The notes under the pieces: model-generated
The model's input: the letters and a program-made list of their open reading frames with translations, nothing else
The model's database searches: none
What the model was told of the DNA's origin: nothing
From: an uncultured Collinsella sp.
GTDB lineage: Bacteria; Actinomycetota; Coriobacteriia; Coriobacteriales; Coriobacteriaceae
Length of the DNA: 30,020 nucleotides
Reading direction: 5' to 3'
Assembly: GCA_900754275.1 (NCBI GenBank)
Contig: CAAECF010000079.1
Coordinates: 1-30,020, forward strand
Position numbers and translations under genes: made by a program
In this document: in pieces, positions 14,899 to 21,280 of the stretch
How the letters are laid out: each line of letters begins with the position of its first letter
How positions within the stretch are numbered: the stretch's first letter is position 1

Positions 14899-15024
14899 GC
14901 CATGCCCGGGGCCGACCGCTTGATTTTTGTAGATTCCGCACGAGCCGAAGAGCACTAAATGTGCTCTTCGTGCGAGCCCAGGACTTGACCGAGCAAAAAT
15001 CAAGCGGTCGGCCCCGGGCATGGC
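14899..15024. repeat. 126-bp nested palindrome between polA and the HAD gene
   Basis: Two perfect 31-nt inverted arms (14899-14929 and 14994-15024, with core GGGGCCGACCGCTTGATTTT) enclose 64 nt. Those bases hold a second hairpin: GAAGAGCAC (14947-14955) with GTGCTCTTC (14961-14969), extended by CGCAC/GTGCG across a small bulge. It lies between convergent genes and ends 12 nt from the HAD stop codon. It may act as a two-way terminator; its size and perfect termini also fit a MITE-like insertion. No clear target-site duplication is seen. Confidence 0.85.
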
Positions 15025-15035
15025 GACGGGATAGA

Positions 15036-15863
15036 TTAACGAGCCGCCAAGATGGCGTCGATGAGCGTCAGTACGCCCCCGTCGTTGTTGCTCGGAATGC
15101 GCCATTTGGCATGCGCGTTCATGTGCTCCTCGGCATTGTCCACGATAAAGCTGTGACCGACGCGCTCCAGCATGGGGATGTCGTTGTAGGTGTCGCCCAC
15201 GGCGGCAGCATCGGCAATATCGATGCCCAGGTGCTCGCACAGGTGAGCGATGCCGGCGCCCTTGTCGACGCCCAGGTTCATAAAGTCGATCCACTCGCGC
15301 CCAGCGTTGGTGACGTAGAGCTTGTCCGAGAACTCGGGGCTATAGGTCTCGCGGAAAGCGGGCTCGGCGTCGTAGCCTGGGAAGAAGACCGAAATCTTGT
15401 TGGACTCGAAATCGATGCCCTCAAAGCTGTCGACGTAGTTGATTGTGTTGTAGTAGACGCTGATCTCGTCGTGGTATTGATGGTCGCGGGCAAGCACGTA
15501 GAACTCGTCGAAGCAGCACAGGACGGGGACAGCGCGAGGATCCTCCGAGGCACGGCTCAAGACCTGCTGATACAGCTCCACGTCAATATTGCTCTTATAG
15601 ATATAGCTGCCGCGATAGATCACGCACGCTCCGTTATCGGGACAAAAAGCGAGGCGGTTCTTAATGCCCTCGAACATCTCTTCGAGCTTGGGGGCGGGAC
15701 GTCCGCTGGCGGGGCAGAATACGATGCCTGCGTCGGCGAGCTTGTCCAGACGCTCGTCGAGACCCTGGGGCAGCACGCGATCGTCGGTCAGCAGCGTCTT
15801 GTCCATATCGACGGCGAGAATCTTAATGTTGCCGATGTTGGCGTCCGATTCGTAAGTTTGCAT
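15036..15863 (-). CDS. Cof-type HAD-IIB family phosphatase
   Basis: 275 residues. HAD motif I is DMDKT (19-23, nucleophile Asp19). Motif II is the Ser in PASGRP (51-56). Motif III is Lys201 in DKGAG. Motif IV is GDTYND (223-228). The large alpha/beta cap inserted between motifs II and III (about 85-195) marks subclass IIB. Members dephosphorylate sugar phosphates or cofactors such as pyridoxal phosphate; the substrate cannot be assigned. AAAGGCG precedes the ATG. It is a single gene facing polA. Confidence 0.9.
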   Translation of the reverse strand: MQTYESDANIGNIKILAVDMDKTLLTDDRVLPQGLDERLDKLADAGIVFCPASGRPAPKLEEMFEGIKNRLAFCPDNGACVIYRGSYIYKSNIDVELYQQVLSRASEDPRAVPVLCCFDEFYVLARDHQYHDEISVYYNTINYVDSFEGIDFESNKISVFFPGYDAEPAFRETYSPEFSDKLYVTNAGREWIDFMNLGVDKGAGIAHLCEHLGIDIADAAAVGDTYNDIPMLERVGHSFIVDNAEEHMNAHAKWRIPSNNDGGVLTLIDAILAAR

Positions 15864-16006
15864 AAAAATGCGCCTTTCGTTTCGAGATTGTTTCAGACGT
15901 TATAACCATCAACTAGTAGTCGAGCGTATTTTCGCAGGAATGGTGCGTATTTGCACTGCAATTCACAAACTAATGAAAAAACTTTTCAGAAATTTGAATT
16001 TGTCGC

Positions 16007-16034
16007 TTGCGCAGCGTGCACTTTATCGTAATAT
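16007..16034 (+). promoter_or_regulatory. Candidate promoter of the arginine leader and argG
   Basis: TTGCGC (16007-16012) and TAATAT (16029-16034) are separated by 16 bp. The predicted start, near 16041, gives a leader of about 375 nt before argG. TTTGAATT, resembling half of an ARG box, occurs near 15994 and again near 16098, but no full palindromic ArgR site is visible. Confidence 0.4.
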
Positions 16035-16137
16035 AGCGAACATCGAAAACGGAGACGGCAAAAGAGCCGTTTACCGAGGAAAAGGTACCGTTTGCGATAT
16101 TTGAATTGCGCCCGGCGATACGTGAGAGGAGAGGCAG

Positions 16138-16212
16138 ATGCAGTTCGTAAAGATCATCACCACTGCAGACAATGCCATCCGACGCCAGCGCGCAATTTCC
16201 CGACGACGATAA
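16138..16212 (+). CDS. Arginine-rich leader peptide upstream of argG (24 aa)
   Basis: A strong ribosome binding site (GAGAGGAGAGG) precedes an ATG that opens 24 codons and then TAA. The peptide ends RRQRAISRRR, so six of the last ten sense codons are Arg, the final three being consecutive CGA. Leader peptides rich in the end product's amino acid are the hallmark of ribosome-mediated attenuation, and the next gene is argG, 205 nt downstream. The last Arg codons and the stop codon lie in a hairpin (GACGAT 16205-16210 with ATCGTC 16215-16220). Further competing pairs follow (see the attenuator entry). The function is inferred; no such arginine leader in this group is known to me. Confidence 0.65.
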   Translation: MQFVKIITTADNAIRRQRAISRRR

Positions 16213-16361
16213 CAATCGTCTCTGTCCGCATGGGGCGCAATGCCTCAACAGAGTCATTTTGAGGTCGTTGGGTTTAAGCACGACATAGCCGCATGTTTCT
16301 AGGGCATGCCTGTGATGCATTCTGCTGGATAACCTGATATTGCACGGTTTTTGACCTCAAA
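16205..16361 (+). promoter_or_regulatory. Possible attenuator region of argG with competing pairings
   Basis: Four helices can be drawn: GACGAT/ATCGTC (16205-16210 with 16215-16220); CTCTGT/ACAGAG (16220-16225 with 16248-16253); CCTCAA/TTGAGG (16243-16248 with 16259-16264); and TTTGAGGTC/GACCTCAAA (16258-16266 with 16353-16361). Each of the last three excludes its neighbour. A TTTTT run lies at 16348-16352, but the hairpin before it is weak (about 5 bp with a bulge). The control point could be termination, Rho access or translation. Confidence 0.4.
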
Positions 16362-16417
16362 GTGACTTGCAACTGACCGATGTTCTAATTAGCTACCAAG
16401 GGCGAAAGGAAACAGCC

Positions 16418-17644
16418 ATGAGCAAGGAAAAAGTCGTTCTCGCATATTCCGGTGGTCTTGATACATCCGTATGTGTCAAGTGGCTCCAGGACGAGAAGAA
16501 TCTCGATGTCGTTTGCGTCTGCGGCAACGTGGGCCAGGAAGAGACCGGACTGGATGCCAAGAAGCAGAAGGCGCTCGACCTGGGCGTTCTCGATTGCCAG
16601 GTACTCGACCTGCGCGACGAGTTCTCCGATGAGTTCCTGACCAAAGCCATTGCAGCAAACTCCATGTACGAGAACAAGTATCCGCTGCTCTCCGCCCTGT
16701 CTCGCCCGCTGCTTGCCAAGAAGCTTGTTGAGGTCGCCCACGAGTTTGGCGCGACCTACGTCGCCCACGGCTGCACCGGCAAGGGTAACGACCAGGTCCG
16801 TTTTGAGGCCGCCGTCAAGGCCCTCGACCCCGAGCTCAAGGTTATCGCCCCGGTTCGCGAGTGGGACCTGAAGTGTCGCCCCGACGAGGTCGCCTATGCC
16901 CACGCCCACAACGTGCCGGTTCCCGAGGGTGCCAACGACAACCCCTACTCCATCGACGACAACCTGTGGGGTCGTGCCATTGAGTGCGGTCACCTGGAGG
17001 ATCCCTGGAATGAGCCGCTCGACGACGCTTGGGTTATGACCAAGAATCCCGAGGACACCCCGGACACCCCGACCTACACCGAGATTGAGTTTGAGGCCGG
17101 CAAGCCCGTCGCCGTCGACGGCAAGAAGATGAAGCTCTCTGAGATCGTCATCGCCCTCAACAAGATCTCCGGCGACAATGGCTTTGGCCGTCTCGATCTG
17201 GTCGAGGATCGCCTGGTGGGCCTTAAGAGCCGCGAGTGCTACGAGGTTCCCGGCGCCCTGACGCTCGTCACCGCCCACAAGGCGCTCGAGGACATCTGCG
17301 TCGAGGGCGACCTGCTCAAGACCAAGATTAAGCTCGAGCAGGATTGGGCCACCGCCGTGTACAACGGCCAGTGGTACAGCCCGCTCAAAAACGCGCTCGA
17401 CGCCTTTATGGCTGACACCCAGAAGTTCGTGACCGGCACTGTCCGTCTGAAGTTCTTTAAGGGCAACTGCCATGTCGTCGGCCGCAAGAGCCCCTTCAGC
17501 CTCTACGACTACGGTCTGGCTACCTACGACCGCGACACCACGTTTGACGAGAAGGCCAGCGCCGGCTTTATCGAGATCGATACGCTGTCGCTCAAGACGT
17601 GGGCAAAGGTCCAGGGCCCCAGCTCTGCTGCCGCCCAGGCCTAG
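16418..17644 (+). CDS. argG: Argininosuccinate synthase
   Basis: 408 residues, full length. The N-terminal ATP pyrophosphatase motif AYSGGLDTS (9-17) is intact, followed by GCTGKGNDQVRFE (citrulline/aspartate site) and the conserved SIDDNLWGRAIE and YNGQWYSPL stretches. It joins citrulline and aspartate with ATP to give argininosuccinate, which ArgH then cleaves. AAAGGA lies 9 nt before the ATG. An arginine-rich leader ORF precedes it; argH lies 522 nt further on in the same direction, with hairpins and a small ORF between. Confidence 0.97.
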   Translation: MSKEKVVLAYSGGLDTSVCVKWLQDEKNLDVVCVCGNVGQEETGLDAKKQKALDLGVLDCQVLDLRDEFSDEFLTKAIAANSMYENKYPLLSALSRPLLAKKLVEVAHEFGATYVAHGCTGKGNDQVRFEAAVKALDPELKVIAPVREWDLKCRPDEVAYAHAHNVPVPEGANDNPYSIDDNLWGRAIECGHLEDPWNEPLDDAWVMTKNPEDTPDTPTYTEIEFEAGKPVAVDGKKMKLSEIVIALNKISGDNGFGRLDLVEDRLVGLKSRECYEVPGALTLVTAHKALEDICVEGDLLKTKIKLEQDWATAVYNGQWYSPLKNALDAFMADTQKFVTGTVRLKFFKGNCHVVGRKSPFSLYDYGLATYDRDTTFDEKASAGFIEIDTLSLKTWAKVQGPSSAAAQA

Positions 17645-17659
17645 CGCCTCCTTCCCTTG

Positions 17660-17687
17660 GTATCCGCGCGGCCCATCCGCGTGATAC
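17660..17687 (+). repeat. Hairpin after argG
   Basis: GTATC plus CGCG (17660-17668) pair with CGCG and GATAC (17678-17687) around one bulged T. A second inverted pair, CATAACG (17687-17693) with CGTTATG (17716-17722), follows. No T run is present, so termination after argG is not assured. Confidence 0.4.
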
Positions 17688-17797
17688 ATAACGGGCGCAC
17701 GGGGTCCCTACCTTTCGTTATGCTTGCTGACACTTCTTAACATCGGTGGCCCCTACGTTCCGCCCGCATATATGATGCCGCGTCTGCGGCTGAGTCC

Positions 17798-17827
17798 GAG
17801 CCCCGCCGGGGTTGTCCGGCGGGGCTC
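17798..17827 (+). terminator. 12-bp GC-rich hairpin in the argG-argH gap
   Basis: GAGCCCCGCCGG (17798-17809) pairs perfectly with CCGGCGGGGCTC (17816-17827). The following CTTCTATC is only partly T-rich. A TATGAT box at 17771-17776 upstream could start a transcript just before the hairpin, so it might be a leader attenuator for the small ORF and argH rather than the end of argG. Confidence 0.55.
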
Positions 17828-17877
17828 CTTCTATCAATTTGGCGGCTCTGTGCCTATATATATGAGGAGTATCCATT

Positions 17878-18048
17878 ATGTTCAATGCTATCGCGCATGC
17901 TTTGCTTGCCCTTGCGCCCGAGTTCGATGCTGTAAGGGTCGAGGACGTTCCTATGAGCCTGAAGGCCTGGATCGATGGTTCGCAGGGCAACATCCGGAGG
18001 GAGACGTTGGGCGCCAAGTGCATGGTGCGTCACTTCTTTGCAAATTAG
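17878..18048 (+). CDS. Small ORF (56 aa) between argG and argH
   Basis: GAGGAG sits 8 nt before an ATG that opens 56 codons and ends TAG at 18048. The product begins MFNAIAHALLALAPEF (a short amphipathic or hydrophobic start), continues VPMSLKAWIDGSQGNIRRETLG, and ends CMVRHFFAN. There is no membrane helix or Cys pair suggesting a known fold, and I do not recognise it. Codon use is like that of the neighbours. It may be a small protein, a longer leader peptide for argH, or the remnant of a larger gene. argH starts 118 nt later. Between them, ATCGC/GCGAT form a small hairpin near 18099-18112. Confidence 0.5.
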   Translation: MFNAIAHALLALAPEFDAVRVEDVPMSLKAWIDGSQGNIRRETLGAKCMVRHFFAN

Positions 18049-18166
18049 CCACATGGCTCCGCACACGGTGGGGAATGTGCAAAACTAGCGGTTGAAAAAT
18101 CGCTTTAGCGATATGGCGCATTGCTTTGGGCGCTTGTTTTGGTATTTGGAGAAAGGGGACGGTTCC

Positions 18167-19597
18167 ATGGCTCTTTGGGGCGGTCGTTTTGAGGCAGGCG
18201 TGGCCGAGGTCACGCAGGAGTTTGGCGCGTCGCTGCCGGTCGACAAACATCTCTATAAGCAGGATATCGCCGGCTCTAAGGCGCATGCCAAGATGTTGGC
18301 CGCCCAGGGCATCATCAGTGCCGAGGACGAGCAGGCGATTGCCAAGGGCCTGACCGGAATCGAACAGGATATCGATGCCGGCAACTTTACCTTCGACATC
18401 AACGACGAAGACATTCATATGTCCATCGAGAGCGAGCTGACGCGCCGCATCGGCGAGGCCGGTAAGCGCTTGCATACCGGGCGTTCGCGCAACGACCAGG
18501 TGGCGACCGATACGCGTCTGGGCGTCAAGGCGCTGGCCAAGGAGCTCATGGAGGCCAATCTTGAGCTGCGCCATGTGCTGGTGGATGCGGCCAAGAAGTA
18601 CGACAAGGTGATTCTGCCGGGCTACACGCACATGCAACATGCTCAGCCCGTGCTGCTGTCGCATCACCTGCTGGCGTATTCCTGGATGTTCGCGCGCGAC
18701 TTTACGCGCCTGAAGGCCGCCTTTGATGCTGCCGACAACTGCCCGTTGGGTGCTGCCGCGCTTGCCGGTACGAGCTATCCGCTCGATCGTCAGATGACGG
18801 CCGCCGAACTTGGTTTTGCGGGCGTGATCCCCAACTCGCTCGATGCGGTTTCCGACCGTGATTTCCTCCTCGACCTGCATTACGCCTGCTCCGTCATGGC
18901 GATGCACTTGTCGCGTCTTTCCGAGGAGATCGTGCTGTGGTCGAGCTCCGAATTTGGCTTTATCACGCTTTCCGACTCCTACTCCACCGGCTCGTCCATC
19001 ATGCCGCAGAAGAAGAATCCCGACTTTGCCGAGCTTATCCGCGGCAAAAGCGGCCGTGTGTATGGCAACCTGGTGCAGCTGCTCGTGACCATGAAGGGCC
19101 TGCCGCTTGCTTACAACAAGGACTTGCAGGAGGACAAGGGGGGCGCGCTCGACACCGCCCATACGCTCATGCAGTGCCTGTCCGTTATGGCCGGTATGAT
19201 TTCGACTTGGACCGTCAACGAGGATGCCATGGCGCGCGAGTGTGGCGTGGGGCACCTTGCCGCCACCGATGTTGCCGATTACCTGGCCAAGCGCGGTCTG
19301 CCGTTCCGCGAGGCACATGCCGTGGTGGGCCATCTGGTCCTGATGTGCGAGAAGCGCGGCTGCAATCTTGAGGACCTGCCGTTTGAGGTGTTCCAGGAGG
19401 CAAGCCCGCTCTTTGAGCACGATATTACCGAGGCGCTCGACATCCCGTCGATTGTCGCCGCACGCATGACCGAGGGCGGTACCGCCCCTGCCGCCGTTGC
19501 CGTGCAGCTGCAGCGTGCAGAGGCGCAGCTCGTGGCCGACGAGGGCGTGTTTGGATCGCTGGCTAAGGTCGTCGAGATGGGCCACGGGGCAAAGTAA
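18167..19597 (+). CDS. argH: Argininosuccinate lyase
   Basis: 476 residues, full length, of the fumarase/aspartase superfamily. The signature GSSIMPQKKNP is at 275-285, with catalytic Ser276. TGRSRNDQ (104-111) and GYTHMQHAQP (152-161, His155) form the rest of the active site. It splits argininosuccinate into arginine and fumarate, the last step after ArgG. The start is the ATG at 18167 after GAAAGGGG; the frame is open 25 codons further upstream without a good start. A strong terminator follows at 19649-19684. Confidence 0.97.
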   Translation: MALWGGRFEAGVAEVTQEFGASLPVDKHLYKQDIAGSKAHAKMLAAQGIISAEDEQAIAKGLTGIEQDIDAGNFTFDINDEDIHMSIESELTRRIGEAGKRLHTGRSRNDQVATDTRLGVKALAKELMEANLELRHVLVDAAKKYDKVILPGYTHMQHAQPVLLSHHLLAYSWMFARDFTRLKAAFDAADNCPLGAAALAGTSYPLDRQMTAAELGFAGVIPNSLDAVSDRDFLLDLHYACSVMAMHLSRLSEEIVLWSSSEFGFITLSDSYSTGSSIMPQKKNPDFAELIRGKSGRVYGNLVQLLVTMKGLPLAYNKDLQEDKGGALDTAHTLMQCLSVMAGMISTWTVNEDAMARECGVGHLAATDVADYLAKRGLPFREAHAVVGHLVLMCEKRGCNLEDLPFEVFQEASPLFEHDITEALDIPSIVAARMTEGGTAPAAVAVQLQRAEAQLVADEGVFGSLAKVVEMGHGAK

Positions 19598-19648
19598 GGG
19601 TTTGGCTGAAGCGGCTTTGGCCATGTATTGATAAATCGTTTTTGCTTT

Positions 19649-19684
19649 GCGGGCGCCTGCTGATGCGGGCGTCCGTATTTTGTT
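19649..19684 (+). terminator. Terminator of argH
   Basis: GCGGGCGCCTGC (19649-19660) pairs over 12 positions with GCGGGCGTCCGT (19665-19676), including three G-T wobbles, around TGAT. ATTTTGTT follows. Confidence 0.7.
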
Positions 19685-19981
19685 GCCATGGGGGAGGGGC
19701 TTGTCGAGAACTTCTGTAGGACCTTTGGGCAGGTTGTGAAGGGGGTGCGTTCACGGGCGGCAACCGACCGTCCGCTCGGTTCGATGTGGTTGATGGGCGG
19801 TCAGATGGTACTCTAGTCGGGCTTCGAAACAGAAGTGACACATATGGAGCGCTTTAATAAATTGTAGCGATTCAATAAACAGCTTTTTGTTTAACTGCAG
19901 CTAAAACTCTGTTACGATGCAGTCCAGGCGGGTGCCGGAATGGGACTTGGGCACGCGCGAACCTACTTGAAAGGCTACCTT
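19685..19981. other. Gene-free stretch between argH and ndk
   Basis: No ORF with a ribosome binding site is seen. The right half is AT-rich and should hold the ndk promoter. The best fit is TTTAAC (19890-19895) with TACGAT (19913-19918) at 17 bp spacing. Nothing else stands out. Confidence 0.5.
19890..19918 (+). promoter_or_regulatory. Candidate ndk promoter
   Basis: TTTAAC and TACGAT are 17 bp apart, giving a start near 19925 and a leader of about 57 nt. The -35 box matches consensus poorly. Confidence 0.35.
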
Positions 19982-20386
19982 ATGGCTATCGAGAAGACCT
20001 TCATCATGATTAAGCCCGACGCCGTGCGCGATCGCAAGATCGGCGAGATCGTTGCTCGCATTGAGCGTAGCGGCCTTGTCATCGAGCGCATGGAGATGAC
20101 CACGCTCGAGCGCGCTACCGTCGAGGAGCACTACGCTCACCTGGCCGATAAGCCCTTCTTTGGCGGTCTGTGCGACTTTATGACGAGCGGTCCGGTCGTC
20201 AAGATGGTCGTTTCCGGTCTCTCCGCTGTCTCCAAGATGCGCACACTCATGGGCGCTACCAACCCGCTTGACGCTGCTCCTGGTACCATCCGCGGCGACT
20301 TTGCCGTCGATGTTAACGCCAACGTGATCCACGGCTCCGACTGCCTGGAGAACGCCGAAATCGAGATTAAGCGCTTCTTTGGCTAA
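19982..20386 (+). CDS. ndk: Nucleoside diphosphate kinase
   Basis: 134 residues, the standard size. IMIKPDAV at the N-terminus, the Kpn-loop region and NVIHGSD with phospho-accepting His117 are all present. It transfers the gamma-phosphate of ATP to other NDPs and dNDPs in the cytoplasm. GAAAGG lies 9 nt before the ATG. It is monocistronic, with a promoter-like region upstream and a perfect terminator at 20427-20459. Confidence 0.97.
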   Translation: MAIEKTFIMIKPDAVRDRKIGEIVARIERSGLVIERMEMTTLERATVEEHYAHLADKPFFGGLCDFMTSGPVVKMVVSGLSAVSKMRTLMGATNPLDAAPGTIRGDFAVDVNANVIHGSDCLENAEIEIKRFFG

Positions 20387-20426
20387 ACCAGCTTTGACTC
20401 CTTAAAGCTGTTAGCGTGTGGCTTGG

Positions 20427-20459
20427 GCGCCGCGGAACTTCATCCGCGGCGCTCTTTTT
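20427..20459 (+). terminator. Terminator of ndk
   Basis: GCGCCGCGGA (20427-20436) pairs perfectly with TCCGCGGCGC (20443-20452), followed by TCTTTTT. Confidence 0.88.
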
Positions 20460-20465
20460 ATTCAA

Positions 20466-20516
20466 AAAGCTACTAAGAAGGGGCCCGCTCGGACATGTGC
20501 TCCGAGCGGTCCCCTT
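20466..20516 (-). terminator. Terminator of rpiB
   Basis: AAGGGGCCCGCTCGGA (20478-20493) pairs with TCCGAGCGGTCCCCTT (20501-20516) with one mismatch. On the minus strand a TTCTTAG stretch and then TTTTT (20468-20464) follow. It lies 26 nt past the rpiB stop codon. Confidence 0.65.
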
Positions 20517-20542
20517 GCTGTTGGCATGTGGCGCTGAGCGGC

Positions 20543-21010
20543 TTAGGCCTCGTCGACGACCTTAAGGCCGCGGGTCTGGTCGATCTCGTTGAGGAGATTG
20601 ACGCGACGCTCGTGGCGACCACCCTCAAACTCGGCGTCGAGCCACTCGTCGACGATCATCTTGGCGAGCTCGGAGCCCACGACACGGGCACCAAAGGCGA
20701 GCACGTTGGTGTTGTTGTGCATGCGCGAGAGCTTGGCACTAAAGGGCTCGGAGCAAACGACAGCGCGCACGCCCTCGACCTTGTTGGCAGCGAGGCTAAT
20801 GCCAACGCCAGTGCCGCAGATCAGGATGCCCAGGTCGACGTCGCCGTTAGCCACAGCCTTACCCACCTTGTAACCGGCGATGGGGTAGTCAAAGCTCTCG
20901 GAGGTGTCGGTGCCAAAGTTCACGACCTCGCAGCCGCGCTCCTTCAGGTGCTCGGAGATGATGTTCTTGAGCTCGACGGCGGCGTGGTCGTTACCGATAC
21001 CGATCTTCAT
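20543..21010 (-). CDS. rpiB: Ribose-5-phosphate isomerase B
   Basis: 155 residues of the RpiB/LacAB family. GNDHAAVELK (6-15), ICGTGVGIS (64-72, with catalytic Cys65) and RMHNNTNVLAFGARVVG are the conserved parts. It interconverts ribulose-5-phosphate and ribose-5-phosphate; related proteins act on allose-6-phosphate. AGAGAGG precedes the ATG. It stands alone, convergent with ndk and divergent from the desulfidase-like gene. Two AAACGCTT direct repeats lie upstream and may be an operator. Confidence 0.94.
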   Translation of the reverse strand: MKIGIGNDHAAVELKNIISEHLKERGCEVVNFGTDTSESFDYPIAGYKVGKAVANGDVDLGILICGTGVGISLAANKVEGVRAVVCSEPFSAKLSRMHNNTNVLAFGARVVGSELAKMIVDEWLDAEFEGGRHERRVNLLNEIDQTRGLKVVDEA

Positions 21011-21070
21011 GGATGGTTCCTCTCTGGTCTGTGCGGCGCAAATGCTAAAGGTTTTACCGCGTTCGACTGC

Positions 21071-21122
21071 ATGATAGCGCTACTTTTGTGTAAACGCTTG
21101 GGCGTTTTTTGGTCAAACGCTT
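21071..21122 (-). promoter_or_regulatory. rpiB promoter region with AAACGCTT direct repeats
   Basis: A minus-strand -10-like TATCAT lies at 21076-21071. AAACGCTT occurs at 21092-21099 and again at 21115-21122, 23 bp apart in the same orientation, flanking the expected -35 position. The half-site resembles cores bound by LacI-family regulators. The first copy can also fold as AAACGC/GCGTTT. Confidence 0.35.
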
Positions 21123-21205
21123 TAGCATGCAACAAGACCGGCTTCTCATGAATAATTCCGCCAATTTGTGCTCGAGCGCCGTCCGCCGGAACCATGGTTG
21201 CGGTT

Positions 21206-21225
21206 TTTGATGCATTGTTATCAAA
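21206..21225. promoter_or_regulatory. Small palindrome upstream of the desulfidase-like gene
   Basis: TTTGAT (21206-21211) and ATCAAA (21220-21225) form an inverted repeat with an 8-nt spacer, 56 nt before the start codon. It might be a regulator site for the plus-strand gene. Confidence 0.25.
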
Positions 21226-21280
21226 TAAAAGAACTAACTATTTTTGAGAGCCCAGCCCGTTATACAAGTAGGAGATACCT

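Noticed and set aside
16385..17689. 434-codon minus-strand frame
   Set aside because: It is exactly antisense to argG, with His/Val/Gly-rich shadow composition and no ribosome binding site.
17951..19624. 557-codon minus-strand frame
   Set aside because: It is antisense to argH; open only because of GC-rich codon bias.
21092..21110. Terminator-like AAACGC/GCGTTT hairpin with T run on the plus strand
   Set aside because: No plus-strand gene ends upstream of it. It lies in the rpiB promoter region and is better read as part of the AAACGCTT repeats.
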